DNA of 64,000 bases from Desulfonatronum thiosulfatophilum (GTDB taxonomy: Bacteria; Desulfobacterota; Desulfovibrionia; Desulfovibrionales; Desulfonatronaceae): positions 1 through 64,000 of the forward strand of contig NZ_FMXO01000001.1 of assembly GCF_900104215.1 (NCBI RefSeq). Direction: 5' to 3'. Every line of letters begins with the position of its first letter. Position 1 is the stretch's first letter. Under the pieces are notes generated by a model, which was given only the letters and a program-made list of their open reading frames with translations, was not told the origin of the DNA and did not search any database. The translations under genes and the position numbers were made by a program. Of the stretch, positions 11,750 through 21,993 are shown one piece after another.

Positions 11750-12244
11750 ATGGAATTGAACATCATCAGCCCCGAGAAGGAACTGCCTGTCCCCCGGGCC
11801 CATGCCCTGACCATGGTCATCAAAAGCTTCAAGGGCCGGCGCAATGTGGAGGTGCATCTGTACCGGGCGGGCTGGCAGGCAAAGGAAATGGAGGCCCAGG
11901 ACTGGGGCGCGCTCCTGGGCGATCCGATCAGCCAGGATACGGAAATCCCCCTGGAAAACAGCAAGAAGGTCCTGATGGAGGCGTTCACGGCCGAAGAACG
12001 GGACCAGCTCGTGGCCTACCTGAAACACCGGTACGGCGAGAAACTGGAAAGCATCTCCGGCTGTTATCTCGACTTCCCCATTCCCAAGGGCCTGGCCGCC
12101 CTGTCTGATGTTCCGGAAGGCAAAAGCGTTGGCCGACTGCGACTTGAAACCGTCCCTCAGTTTACCCTGCCCTTTCCCGTGCACGGACTGTACGACCTCA
12201 GCCAGCATGAACCGCTGATGGAAGCCAACGGACGGGAAACTTAG
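11750..12244 (+). CDS. Conserved-looking hypothetical protein
   Basis: This is a 164-residue soluble protein preceded by a clear ribosome binding site (GAGAGGAAATTC before ATG). It begins MELNIISPEKELPVPRAHALTMVIKSFKGRRNVEVHLYR and has a basic/acidic middle segment (ENSKKVLMEAFTAEERDQLVAYLKHRYG). It shows no signal peptide, membrane segment or metal motif. I do not recognise the family. It diverges from uvrB across a 221-bp gap and is convergent with aat. Codon use is like its neighbours, so it is very likely a real gene. Confidence 0.6.
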   Translation: MELNIISPEKELPVPRAHALTMVIKSFKGRRNVEVHLYRAGWQAKEMEAQDWGALLGDPISQDTEIPLENSKKVLMEAFTAEERDQLVAYLKHRYGEKLESISGCYLDFPIPKGLAALSDVPEGKSVGRLRLETVPQFTLPFPVHGLYDLSQHEPLMEANGRET

Positions 12245-12310
12245 GCAGTCGAGCAATCATCATTCAGACACGTGTGACAGCGCGCCCTGCCGTCGGCCGG
12301 GGTCTTCCGC

Positions 12311-12994
12311 TTAATCGTCAGCCCATTTTCCGAAAATGGTCGGCAGGGTCGCTGTCTCTTCCAGGATGGTCATGAATTGGGTTCTGGGGATTTCCCGCGC
12401 TCCGAACCGCAACATGTGCTGGGTGGTCTGCTGGCAGTCCAGAACCTGGAAATCCCAGCGCCGCAGACGCTGCACCAAATGGATCAGCGCGACCTTGGAC
12501 GCGTTGGCGCGAGTGTGGAACATGGATTCTCCGAAGAATATCCGGCCCAGGGCCACGCCGTAAATTCCACCCACCAACTCCCCCCCCTCCCACACTTCCA
12601 CGGAATGCGCCACTCCGACCTCATGCAGCTTGATGTAGGCGCACCGCATTTCCGGGACGAGCCAGGTCCCCGGACCGTTCGGTCTGGGAACGGTGGCGCA
12701 GCGCGTGATCACGTACTTGAACGCCTTGTCGAAGCTGACCTGGAATGCATTCCTGCGCAGAAACTTGCGCAGGCTCGAGGAAATGTGCAGTTCCTCGGGA
12801 AAGAGCACCAGGCGGGGGTCGGGGGACCACCAGAGAATGGGAGAACCGGGAGCATACCAGGGAAAGATGCCCAGGCTGTAGGCATGGAAAAGTCGTTCCG
12901 GCGTGAGATCACCGCCCACGGCCAGCAACCCGTCCGGCTCGGCGTTTTCCACGGGTGGGAAAACGATCCTGTGATTCAAGGCATAGACAGGCAT
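12311..12994 (-). CDS. aat: Leucyl/phenylalanyl-tRNA--protein transferase
   Basis: Aat moves Leu or Phe from aminoacyl-tRNA to the N-terminus of proteins starting with Lys or Arg, creating an N-degron read by ClpS-ClpAP. The signature segments are GLLAVGGDLTPERLFHAYSLGIFPWY, ILWWSPDPRLVLFPEELHI, GGIYGVALGRIFFGESMFH and the C-terminal DCQQTTQHMLRFGAREIPR. I place the start at ATG 12994 (MPVYALNHRIVFPPVE, 227 residues). A TTG at 13021 lies inside the clpA terminator hairpin and is unlikely. It sits directly downstream of clpS-clpA, so the three N-end-rule components are adjacent. Confidence 0.93.
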   Translation of the reverse strand: MPVYALNHRIVFPPVENAEPDGLLAVGGDLTPERLFHAYSLGIFPWYAPGSPILWWSPDPRLVLFPEELHISSSLRKFLRRNAFQVSFDKAFKYVITRCATVPRPNGPGTWLVPEMRCAYIKLHEVGVAHSVEVWEGGELVGGIYGVALGRIFFGESMFHTRANASKVALIHLVQRLRRWDFQVLDCQQTTQHMLRFGAREIPRTQFMTILEETATLPTIFGKWADD

Positions 12995-13004
12995 GTCGTG
13001 TATT

Positions 13005-13041
13005 TGAAAACAAAGAGCCAAGCCGACTGCGGCTCGGCTCT
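13005..13041 (-). terminator. Rho-independent terminator after clpA
   Basis: On the minus strand AGAGCCGAGCCG pairs with CGGCTTGGCTCT around a CAGT loop (13014-13041), followed by TTTGTTTT. It lies 23 bases past the clpA stop and just before the aat start codon, separating clpSA from aat. Confidence 0.8.
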
Positions 13042-13064
13042 CCGATCAGCGTGATGAATCCCGG

Positions 13065-15359
<2,295 letters not shown>

Positions 15360-15362
15360 ATT

Positions 15363-15677
15363 TTATACCTCTTCCATGGTGCATTTCAACGGAAAACCCC
15401 TTTTCCGCGCCATGTGGTGAACCATCACCACCTTGGCCTCGGCGATCTCCGCCGTGTAGATCCCGCATATCCCCACGCCCTCCTGGTGTACTTTGAGCAT
15501 CACCATGGACGCTTCGCTTTCGGACTTGCCAAAGACCGTTTTCAAGACATGCACGACAAATTCCATGGTCGTATAATCGTCATTGTGGAGCAGCACCTTG
15601 TAACGCTTGGGCTGCTCCAGAAGATCCTCTACCTGCAAGTCGCCCTCGATGCGAGGGTCGCTTATTTCTGCGGACAA
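15363..15677 (-). CDS. clpS: ATP-dependent Clp protease adaptor ClpS
   Basis: ClpS is the 104-residue adaptor that binds destabilising N-terminal residues and hands the substrate to ClpA. It contains the family core YKVLLHNDDYTTMEFVVHVLKTVFGKSESEASMVMLKVHQEGVGICGIYTAEIAEAKV-type sequence, including the NDDYT motif and the His of the binding pocket (KVHQEG). The start codon is TTG 15677, with AAGGA seven bases upstream. It is immediately followed by clpA. Confidence 0.95.
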   Translation of the reverse strand: MSAEISDPRIEGDLQVEDLLEQPKRYKVLLHNDDYTTMEFVVHVLKTVFGKSESEASMVMLKVHQEGVGICGIYTAEIAEAKVVMVHHMARKRGFPLKCTMEEV

Positions 15678-15872
15678 GGGTTGTTCCTTATTTTTATGCG
15701 CGAATTGCGCCAGTTGCTTCCAAGATAGAAAATGATATTCACGAGAACAAAAGGATTCGTATCACCTCAGCTGACGACCGGCTTTGCCTTGATTTCGGGG
15801 TCCCACCGGAACAGGCTGATCTGCGTCGTTCAATGCAACGCGCACGAATCCGGCATCAGAAGCTGCCTGCAG

Positions 15873-17228
15873 CTAACTAACATCGGAGATGCGCTTGTCA
15901 ATTCCCGGAAAATCAGGCCTCAGCTCCTTGACCCGCTGAAACATCGCAAGGGCTTTGTCCCGTTTACTCAGCTGCTGCATCAACACCCCGATGTTGTATG
16001 CGGTAACGTCATTTCCGAGGATGCCGGCTTCATTAACTTTCAACGCTTTTTCAAAGGCATCGTGCGCATCCCAGTACCGACCGCCTTCCATGTACGCCAT
16101 GCCGATATTATAATGAATGACTTCAGTGTCGTTGGCAACACTGAGTACCTTCTTGAATTCCTTGACGGCCTGCTCCCATTTGCCCTGCTTGCGCAGAGCG
16201 ATGCCCAGGCGGTTGAAAACGTGAACATCCGACTGGGACAGCGACGATTTGCCGTCCAGGATTTCGCGAAAATACCGTTCGGCCATTCCCGCGTCCTTTT
16301 TCAGACAGGCTTCAGCCACGGTCAACTTGACCTGGTCGATCATGTCCCTGGCCTGTTTGGTGGAAATTTTCACGGCTTCCTGAAAATAGTCCTGTGCCGT
16401 TTCCAAATTGCCCTGATCGAGATGCAACTCTCCGATCTCGATCTTTCGGTCCATGTTCATGGGGCTCAAGCGTTCCAGTTTTTCCAGGTAGGCCAACTGG
16501 GATGTCACGTCCTGCTTTTGGCGAAAGAACTCGACGATCTTTTTCAGAGGCTCAAGATACATCTTGGCATATTCGGCTGCCTGCAGATAGCTCTGCAAAG
16601 CGTCCTCGTCCCGGCCCATCTTTAGGTAGGCGTCTCCCTGGATCATCAATGCCGCGGAGCTGTTGGGCTTGATTTCAAGCAGCTTGTCCGCCGTTTCCAG
16701 CGCCTTGTGATACTCCCCGAGTTGGACCAGCTCCTTGCCCAGCCCCACAAGCTTGGGCAATTGCCCCTGGGGACGAATGGTCAGCGCGATCTTTTCGATC
16801 AACGTGTTCACGGAAACCGGTTTGACAATAAAATTGTCCGCCCCTATCTCGTGCAGGTACACGAGCAGGCTGCGATCCGTTTCCGTGGTCAACAAGATTA
16901 TCGACGCTTCAGGATAGGTTATCTTTAGAAACTTGATCAGCTGATTGTTGCTGCGGTTGTCCACGACCCGCTCAATGAAGAAAAGGATCTTGCCCCTGAG
17001 CTCGATGATCCGCCTCGCTTCCTTGAGCAGCTCGCTCTCGCGCATGGCGAAGCGCAGGCAGTCTCCCTTCAGCTGAAGGTGGCTGGAAAATGTGTTGCGA
17101 AGGATCTTCGCGGCAATGGCGTCATCCGTGTAGATGATACCGACGCCGCGCTCATCCTGAATAAACTGCTTGATGATGACCTCATATTTCCTGACCTGTT
17201 GCAATGCGGCTAACTGCTTATCATTCAT
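15873..17228 (-). CDS. Degenerate receiver domain plus TPR repeat protein
   Basis: The 451-residue protein has a receiver-like N-terminal domain (about 26-150) followed by roughly seven TPR motifs to the C-terminus. The receiver keeps an acidic pair (YTDD, 33-36) and the conserved Lys (IVKP, K136). The strand that should end in the phospho-accepting Asp reads KILFFIERVV, with Glu86 at or next to that position. It may therefore be a pseudo-receiver or be constitutively 'on'. The TPR part suggests a scaffold or protein-interaction role; TPR/receiver proteins of this type are common in Desulfovibrionales. It stands near a CYTH gene and the cheZ/D/B set, but I see no overlap or operon proof. Confidence 0.8.
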   Translation of the reverse strand: MNDKQLAALQQVRKYEVIIKQFIQDERGVGIIYTDDAIAAKILRNTFSSHLQLKGDCLRFAMRESELLKEARRIIELRGKILFFIERVVDNRSNNQLIKFLKITYPEASIILLTTETDRSLLVYLHEIGADNFIVKPVSVNTLIEKIALTIRPQGQLPKLVGLGKELVQLGEYHKALETADKLLEIKPNSSAALMIQGDAYLKMGRDEDALQSYLQAAEYAKMYLEPLKKIVEFFRQKQDVTSQLAYLEKLERLSPMNMDRKIEIGELHLDQGNLETAQDYFQEAVKISTKQARDMIDQVKLTVAEACLKKDAGMAERYFREILDGKSSLSQSDVHVFNRLGIALRKQGKWEQAVKEFKKVLSVANDTEVIHYNIGMAYMEGGRYWDAHDAFEKALKVNEAGILGNDVTAYNIGVLMQQLSKRDKALAMFQRVKELRPDFPGIDKRISDVS

Positions 17229-17387
17229 TCATCTGCTCCATATCGCTTCGTTCACGCAAGGCGGTTGACGGGACAAGGAAACTTTCCGGCTGCACGTCAT
17301 GAGTTTCGATGCCGCAAATCAAAGTCGAACCGGGCCTCAGCTCAATAGAGGCTTTCCCTGTAGCGTCCTTCATTCAAAGGAGTGGTT

Positions 17388-17990
17388 GTGGCATTGGAAA
17401 TTGAACAAAAATTTCTGGAGCCGGACATGGATTTGCTCCGGGAACGGCTCGTCAGAGGGGGAGCAACGTTTTGCTCCCAGGGGTTCGAAGACAATTTCAT
17501 CTTCGACACGCCCGACAAGTTGTTGCGCAGCCAAAACATCCTTCTCCGCCTCCGCCATGCGGGAGAAACCGTCTTGACCCTGAAAAAGAAGCCTGAATCC
17601 CTCCCAGCGGATGATTCAAGATATAAGATACTGGAAGAAGTCGAGACGGTCGTGGGCGACATGGCGGCTCTGCGGAAAATTCTGGAACACCTCGGTTACG
17701 GCGTTGCATTCCGGTACCAGAAATTCAGGGCCACCTGGCAATGGGAATCCTGCATCATTTGCCTGGACACCCTGCCCTTCACCCAAGTGGTGGAATTGGA
17801 AGGAACGCCGGAATCCATCCAACGGACCGCGCAACGGTTCGGCTTGGACAACCTGCAATCTTCCACCCTCAATTACCTGCAACTCTACCGGACTCACCAA
17901 CAATCACTGGGCTTGTCCGTAGAGGATAGGTTTCTTTTCACCAAGACGCAACGGGATGCCCTCATGGAAGCTCGTATGGAATCCCGGTAA
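17388..17990 (+). CDS. CYTH domain protein (class IV adenylate cyclase/ThTPase-like)
   Basis: This 200-residue CYTH (triphosphate tunnel metalloenzyme) protein has the ExExK signature E4-I-E6-Q-K8 at the N-terminus. Further tunnel residues lie in LRLRHAGETVLTLKKK and CLDTLPFTQVVELEGTPESI. Family members act on triphosphates: class IV adenylate cyclase (CyaB), thiamine triphosphatase or tripolyphosphatase. The sequence does not decide between these. The CyaB-type layout (GFEDNFIFDTPDKLLRSQNILLRLRH) makes cyclase annotation common. GTG 17388 has AAGGAG five bases upstream; GTG 17382 is an alternative. It is convergent with cheB, with an 18-bp gap. Confidence 0.85.
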   Translation: MALEIEQKFLEPDMDLLRERLVRGGATFCSQGFEDNFIFDTPDKLLRSQNILLRLRHAGETVLTLKKKPESLPADDSRYKILEEVETVVGDMAALRKILEHLGYGVAFRYQKFRATWQWESCIICLDTLPFTQVVELEGTPESIQRTAQRFGLDNLQSSTLNYLQLYRTHQQSLGLSVEDRFLFTKTQRDALMEARMESR

Positions 17991-18008
17991 AAAGACACGC
18001 CGACAAAA

Positions 18009-19070
18009 TCAGCTCATGCGCAGTATTTCGCCGGCCAGGCCGCCCAGAGGCAGCACCTTGCGCACGCCGCCCAATTTGATGGCCTCGTGAGGCATCCCGA
18101 ACACGACGCAGGTTTGTTCGTCCTGGGCCACGGTATGGGCACCGGCGTCGAACATCTCGCGCATGCCCTTGGCTCCGTCGTCTCCCATTCCGGTCATGAT
18201 CACGCCCACTGCATTGGCCCCGGCATAGCGGGCCGCCGAGCGGAACAGGACATCCACCGAGGGACGGTGTCGGGAGACCAGCGGACCGTCCTTGATCTCC
18301 ACATAGTATCGCGCCCCACTGCGCTTGAGCAGACAGTGGCGATTCCCCGGAGCGATGAGCGCCTGCCCGCGCAGCATCGTATCACCGTCCGCGGCCTCGC
18401 GGATGGTGATACGGCAGATGCCGTCCAGCCGCTTGGCAAAGGCCGCGGTGAAGTTCTCCGGCATATGCTGCACCACGGCGATGGCCGGACAATCCATGGG
18501 CAAAGACTGCAGCAGAATGCGCAAGGCCTCGGTTCCTCCGGTGGACGCACCCACCACGATGACTTTTTCCGTGGTCTTGACCATTGCCTTGTGGGCGGGC
18601 GACATGGGAATGACGGCATCGGCGTTCAGCTTCGGCTTGATCTGTATGGAAGCGTATGGTTTCAGCTTGGCGCCGGCCGCGGCCTTGACCGCATCGCAGA
18701 TCCTGATTCGAGATTCCTCGAAGAACTTTTTCGTGCCGACCTTGGGCTTCTGGATGATCTCCACGGCTCCGTATTCCAGAGCCTTGAGGGTGGTTTCCGC
18801 GCCCTGCTCGGTGAGGGTGGAACAGATGATCACCGGAATCGGATGCTGGGACATGATCTTGCGCAGAAAGGTCAAGCCGTCCATGCGCGGCATTTCCACG
18901 TCCAGGGTCATCACATCCGGGACGATGTCCTTCATCCGTTCCACCGCGGCATAGGGATCGCTCACCGCCCCGATGACCTCGATCCCCGGATCCGACGTCA
19001 GAAGCTCGATCAGGGTTTGACGGACCAGGGCCGAATCATCAACGACCAGTACTTTGATTTTTGATTTCAT
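18009..19070 (-). CDS. cheB: Chemotaxis protein-glutamate methylesterase/glutaminase
   Basis: This is a 353-residue CheB with a receiver domain (acidic pair D11/D12, phospho-Asp D57 in [13 protein letters not shown], Lys108 in IIQKP) and a C-terminal methylesterase domain. The catalytic triad is visible: S176 in GASTGG, H202 in [10 protein letters not shown] and D298 in TGMGDDG. CheB removes methyl groups from MCP glutamates for adaptation. It lies downstream of cheZ and cheD on the same strand, separated from cheD by a 286-bp gap that holds a long hairpin. A second CheB (41511) belongs to the separate Wsp-like cluster. Confidence 0.93.
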   Translation of the reverse strand: MKSKIKVLVVDDSALVRQTLIELLTSDPGIEVIGAVSDPYAAVERMKDIVPDVMTLDVEMPRMDGLTFLRKIMSQHPIPVIICSTLTEQGAETTLKALEYGAVEIIQKPKVGTKKFFEESRIRICDAVKAAAGAKLKPYASIQIKPKLNADAVIPMSPAHKAMVKTTEKVIVVGASTGGTEALRILLQSLPMDCPAIAVVQHMPENFTAAFAKRLDGICRITIREAADGDTMLRGQALIAPGNRHCLLKRSGARYYVEIKDGPLVSRHRPSVDVLFRSAARYAGANAVGVIMTGMGDDGAKGMREMFDAGAHTVAQDEQTCVVFGMPHEAIKLGGVRKVLPLGGLAGEILRMS

Positions 19071-19174
19071 GACTGCGCTCTCTTTGGCTCAGAAGTGGCG
19101 GCCGCGGGACGTGGGCCGGTGTGGCGTATGAAGGTCCCCTGAGCAAATGAATAAAATCTCGGCATTATTGTCTG

Positions 19175-19277
19175 GATCGAAATCGCAATCGAAATCGCAA
19201 TCGAAATCGGCATCGAAATATTTTTATGTCCTATTTTGTTTTTTCGATTACGATTTCGATTACGATTTCGATTTCGA
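19175..19277. repeat. Long hairpin of ATCGAAATCGCA-type tandem repeats
   Basis: About 44 bases of repeated ATCGAAATCGCA units (19175-19218) are followed, after an A/T-rich loop, by their near reverse complement, TTCGATTACGATTTCG-type units (19243-19277). The whole can fold into a long stem. It sits between cheD and cheB. Shorter members of the same family occur at 5721-5750 and 26735-26775. It has no protein-coding support. The rest of the cheD-cheB gap holds nothing I recognise. Confidence 0.75.
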
Positions 19278-19356
19278 CCAAGACATACACTGGCCTATTC
19301 CATCTTATTGCCAGTGCGCTTTGTTCGCGATTGACGCAGCCCGGGATCGGACCGGA

Positions 19357-19893
19357 CTATTCTGAAAACAAGGTTCGTTGGATGCGTTTCACCCAGACTT
19401 CCCCCGTATCGCTTAAAAAATACAGCTTCCGTCCCAGTGTCCCCCCCACATCCGAGGCCATGATCCGCAAGCCGGTCTTCTCCAGTTCGACAATGGCCGT
19501 CCGAACGTTTCTTCGGCCGACACTGTTCGCGGCCGAACCGGTTCCGCCGGAAAAGCCGAACAGTTCGGCGCCGCCGAACACCTTGATCTGAATGTCCCTG
19601 CGCCGGCCGCCATTGCGTTCCACGGCCGAGAGGATCCGTTGAATGGATTGATCCACAAACCGGCAAGGCTGCGTGGTTGGCGTCCCTCCGTCATTGTCCG
19701 GCGAGTCCGGCAGCAGGGCATGAAAAATGCCCCCCAGGCGGATCACGGGTTCAAAAAAAGAAACAGCGACGCAGGAACCGAGAACGGTGCAGACCAATGT
19801 CGGCTTCTTGGAAAGAAAGCATTCGCCGATTTGGAGGTGAAAGACCGGGTAGTTGGAAAAATGCGCGGAATTCATCGCGTGGCACGGCTCCAT
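19357..19893 (-). CDS. cheD: Chemoreceptor glutamine deamidase CheD
   Basis: CheD deamidates specific glutamines of chemoreceptors and can act with CheC/CheY feedback. The catalytic Cys is in TVLGSCVAVSFF and the catalytic His in LGGIFHALLPD. The SIQRILSAVERNGGRRRDIQIKVFGGAELFG region is also typical. The frame is open to 19983, overlapping the end of cheZ; candidate starts are TTG 19983, ATG 19959, ATG 19893 and ATG 19875, none with a strong Shine-Dalgarno. I chose 19893 because conserved CheD sequence begins soon after it. It follows cheZ in the same operon. Confidence 0.85.
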   Translation of the reverse strand: MEPCHAMNSAHFSNYPVFHLQIGECFLSKKPTLVCTVLGSCVAVSFFEPVIRLGGIFHALLPDSPDNDGGTPTTQPCRFVDQSIQRILSAVERNGGRRRDIQIKVFGGAELFGFSGGTGSAANSVGRRNVRTAIVELEKTGLRIMASDVGGTLGRKLYFLSDTGEVWVKRIQRTLFSE

Positions 19894-19969
19894 GGGAACA
19901 CGAATCCGGCGAAGTCCAGATTCGGAGCCGGGCTGATCGGCTGTGCAGACATGCAACATGACACAGGTA

Positions 19970-20710
19970 TCAGTCCAGCCCAAGCTGCGCCAACAGATCG
20001 TCGACGTCCTGCTGCTTGGTATCGGTCTGCGGCCCTTTAAGTTCGGAAACCTTCCTCCGGGCCTCGGTGTTCAAGATCTGGATATCTCTGTCCGGGTCCT
20101 CATCCAGCCCCTTGATCTTCAACCCCGTGGAAACGAATAGATCCATGGTGATCCGCTCGACCTGCTTGATGGCCGCAATGATCTTTTTGATGCGCTGGCC
20201 AGTCAGGTCCTGGAAAGACAGAGCCGTCATGATCCGCATGAAATCATCACTGAGCCGCTGATTCGTCGAAATCAGGGCGTTGACGTCCACGGCCCGGGCC
20301 CCTCCACTGCGAAATCGTTCCAGGATGGCGGTCATCTCTGCCTGCAGTTCCATCTGGTTTTCTACGATGTCCATGACCTGGACCGCGGCCTGTTCCGTGG
20401 CGATCAGGATCTCGTCCAGCTGGTCCGAGGCTTCCGAGATCAGCGAAGAGGTCTGGGACCCGTCGCCGACCGTGGACATGGGCTGGCCGTCATGCTTCTT
20501 GGCATGGGAGATTTCCTTGTAGATCTGCTTCAGCCCGTCCTGGAGTTCGGAGTTCATAATCCGGTAGAACTCTCCCTGCATCATGGTCCGGGTGATGTTC
20601 TGCTTCAACTCGGCTTCCAGGGCCTGAACCATGGACTTTCGCAATTCCTCGGCGATCTTTCCGGAAATCCTGTCCATGACTCGATCGATCAGTTCGTTGT
20701 TGTTGAGCAT
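19970..20710 (-). CDS. cheZ: Chemotaxis protein phosphatase CheZ
   Basis: CheZ dephosphorylates CheY-P. The core helix carries the DxxxQ catalytic signature in LSFQDLTGQRIKKI, where Asp and Gln match the E. coli active-site pair. The C-terminal DVDDLLAQLGLD resembles the amphipathic CheY-P-tethering peptide. The rest is long helix, with Met/Gln-rich coiled-coil sequence. ATG 20710 (MLNNNELIDRVMDRIS, 246 residues) has AAGGA five bases upstream; a TTG at 20764 would extend it by 18 residues. It is followed by cheD, and the SH3 gene lies 66 bp upstream. Confidence 0.88.
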   Translation of the reverse strand: MLNNNELIDRVMDRISGKIAEELRKSMVQALEAELKQNITRTMMQGEFYRIMNSELQDGLKQIYKEISHAKKHDGQPMSTVGDGSQTSSLISEASDQLDEILIATEQAAVQVMDIVENQMELQAEMTAILERFRSGGARAVDVNALISTNQRLSDDFMRIMTALSFQDLTGQRIKKIIAAIKQVERITMDLFVSTGLKIKGLDEDPDRDIQILNTEARRKVSELKGPQTDTKQQDVDDLLAQLGLD

Positions 20711-20776
20711 GACGTTCCTTGTCGGTTGCCATCCGGACGGAAATTTCTCCGGATCAAAAGACAACCCAATGGCAAT

Positions 20777-21454
20777 TCAGGTGTACTGCAGCGTGTTCCG
20801 GCGCTTGCCCTGCATGCGTCCGGTGATCACACCGGCCAGCCAGGCGACCAGAAAAACAGCGCCGCCGCAAAGAAACCAGTAAAAGCGATCCAGATTTTTC
20901 ATCCGGCTGTTGTCCTGGCGCAATGCTTCGGCTTCGGTCTGGACCGCGGCCAGTTTCACGGCCATCCGGTCGAATTGTTCTCGCAGGTCAAGGACATTGG
21001 CGGCATCCAGCCGCAGTGCGGCATGTTCCCGGTCCAGACTCAAAAGGTTGTTCGAAGTGGTGGACAGAACCTCCATCAGGTTCTTGTTGATTTCCTCCAG
21101 TTCAGCGATGCGGCCCAGGGCGCCGCTGGATGCGGAATGCAGCGAGGCGTATTCTTCGCGAAGCGTCTGGTATTTCAGGCTCACCGGAGTATCGCCGCTG
21201 GTGAAACGCTTGAGCACCCAGCCCTCGACATTATCCGTAGCGCGCACTCGAAGCCAGCCGTCACGTTCCTCCAGCAGTTCCATTTTTGATCCGGCGGGCA
21301 GCATGCGCAGGATGCGATTTTCCGTGGACGGACCGATCCGCATTGATATTTCCCGCACATCCGACACATAGATGGTCTCCGCTCGAGCTGTTGCGGCACA
21401 GACTGTCATGACCAGCCAGATGATGATCAAGGCAAAAGGATGTGATTTCAACAT
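20777..21454 (-). CDS. TIGR04211-type SH3 domain protein (exported, C-terminal membrane anchor)
   Basis: The 225-residue protein has a signal peptide (MLKSHPFALIIIWLVMTVCAATARA), a bacterial SH3 domain (ETIYVSDVREISMRIGPSTENRILRMLPAGSKMELLEERDGWLRVRA), a coiled-coil stretch (~105-185) and a C-terminal transmembrane helix (FLCGGAVFLVAWLAGVITG) with a basic tail. This architecture is that of TIGR04211 proteins of unknown function in proteobacteria. It probably sits in the inner membrane with the SH3 domain in the periplasm. It is upstream of cheZ on the same strand. Confidence 0.8.
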   Translation of the reverse strand: MLKSHPFALIIIWLVMTVCAATARAETIYVSDVREISMRIGPSTENRILRMLPAGSKMELLEERDGWLRVRATDNVEGWVLKRFTSGDTPVSLKYQTLREEYASLHSASSGALGRIAELEEINKNLMEVLSTTSNNLLSLDREHAALRLDAANVLDLREQFDRMAVKLAAVQTEAEALRQDNSRMKNLDRFYWFLCGGAVFLVAWLAGVITGRMQGKRRNTLQYT

Positions 21455-21799
21455 TGCACCTCTGAAAGGTCGGCAAGAGTTCGCGTCGCACCATGTTTCC
21501 GGTGTCTTGCAAAAATTACGGAGAGCTCCACGACGTCACACTGGTGAACGCCGAAGACCAGAAGTCATTATAATAATGGAAAAGCAATGCAACATCATGA
21601 CCGAACATCAACGCAAATGTTGGTTAGCCTTGTTTCGGATCCACCGCAACTCCATCGATCCATTTCAATGTCCGCTCAGGATGATCGTCCACTCTGAAAC
21701 GAATGCGCTGATTCGTTGCTCTCGCAGAATTCACCTTGTCGTGACGGATATCAAATATGGAACGTAACTATCAGCACTTTTTATGACAAAACTTGGAGT

Positions 21800-21970
21800 G
21801 TTCCGGCTTGTCACGATTTTTCGGCATCGCCTGTCTGACTGAGCCAGGATTCGTTCATCGAGCCATTGCCAAGCGCCTGAAGCGCCAATTGAAGTTTATT
21901 CGAGCAATGGTTCGATGTTACGAAGCCGGCAAAGGAGTTGCGATGTCGAAAAATCGTGACAAGCCGGAAC
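21800..21970. repeat. Foldback intergenic repeat, full copy 1 (171 bp)
   Basis: The 31-base outer arms (21800-21830 and 21940-21970) are inverted repeats of each other with one mismatch. Inside them a second inverted pair is visible (TTCATCGAGCCATTG against CAATGGTTCGATG), and the centre GGCGCTTCAGGCGC-like segment is palindromic too, so the whole element can form one long stem. A second full copy is at 63276-63444 in opposite orientation and a degraded one at 3861-3922. An open frame crosses the element, but its similarity to the other copy follows from the DNA repeat. The 21455-21799 part of this gap holds nothing I can name beyond a weak 62-codon frame (21580-21767). Confidence 0.8.
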
Positions 21971-21993
21971 GCAGCTGAGTAGTTGCTATGGAA

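Noticed and set aside
19147-19365. Protein with repeated Ser-Lys and Asp-Phe/Asp-Tyr segments
   Set aside because: The peptide repeats come from the periodic hairpin DNA; codon use and context do not support translation.
21793-21978. Small protein-coding gene (about 61 residues) also similar to a frame at 63267-63461
   Set aside because: The two frames resemble each other only because both cross copies of the foldback DNA repeat; neither has a ribosome binding site.
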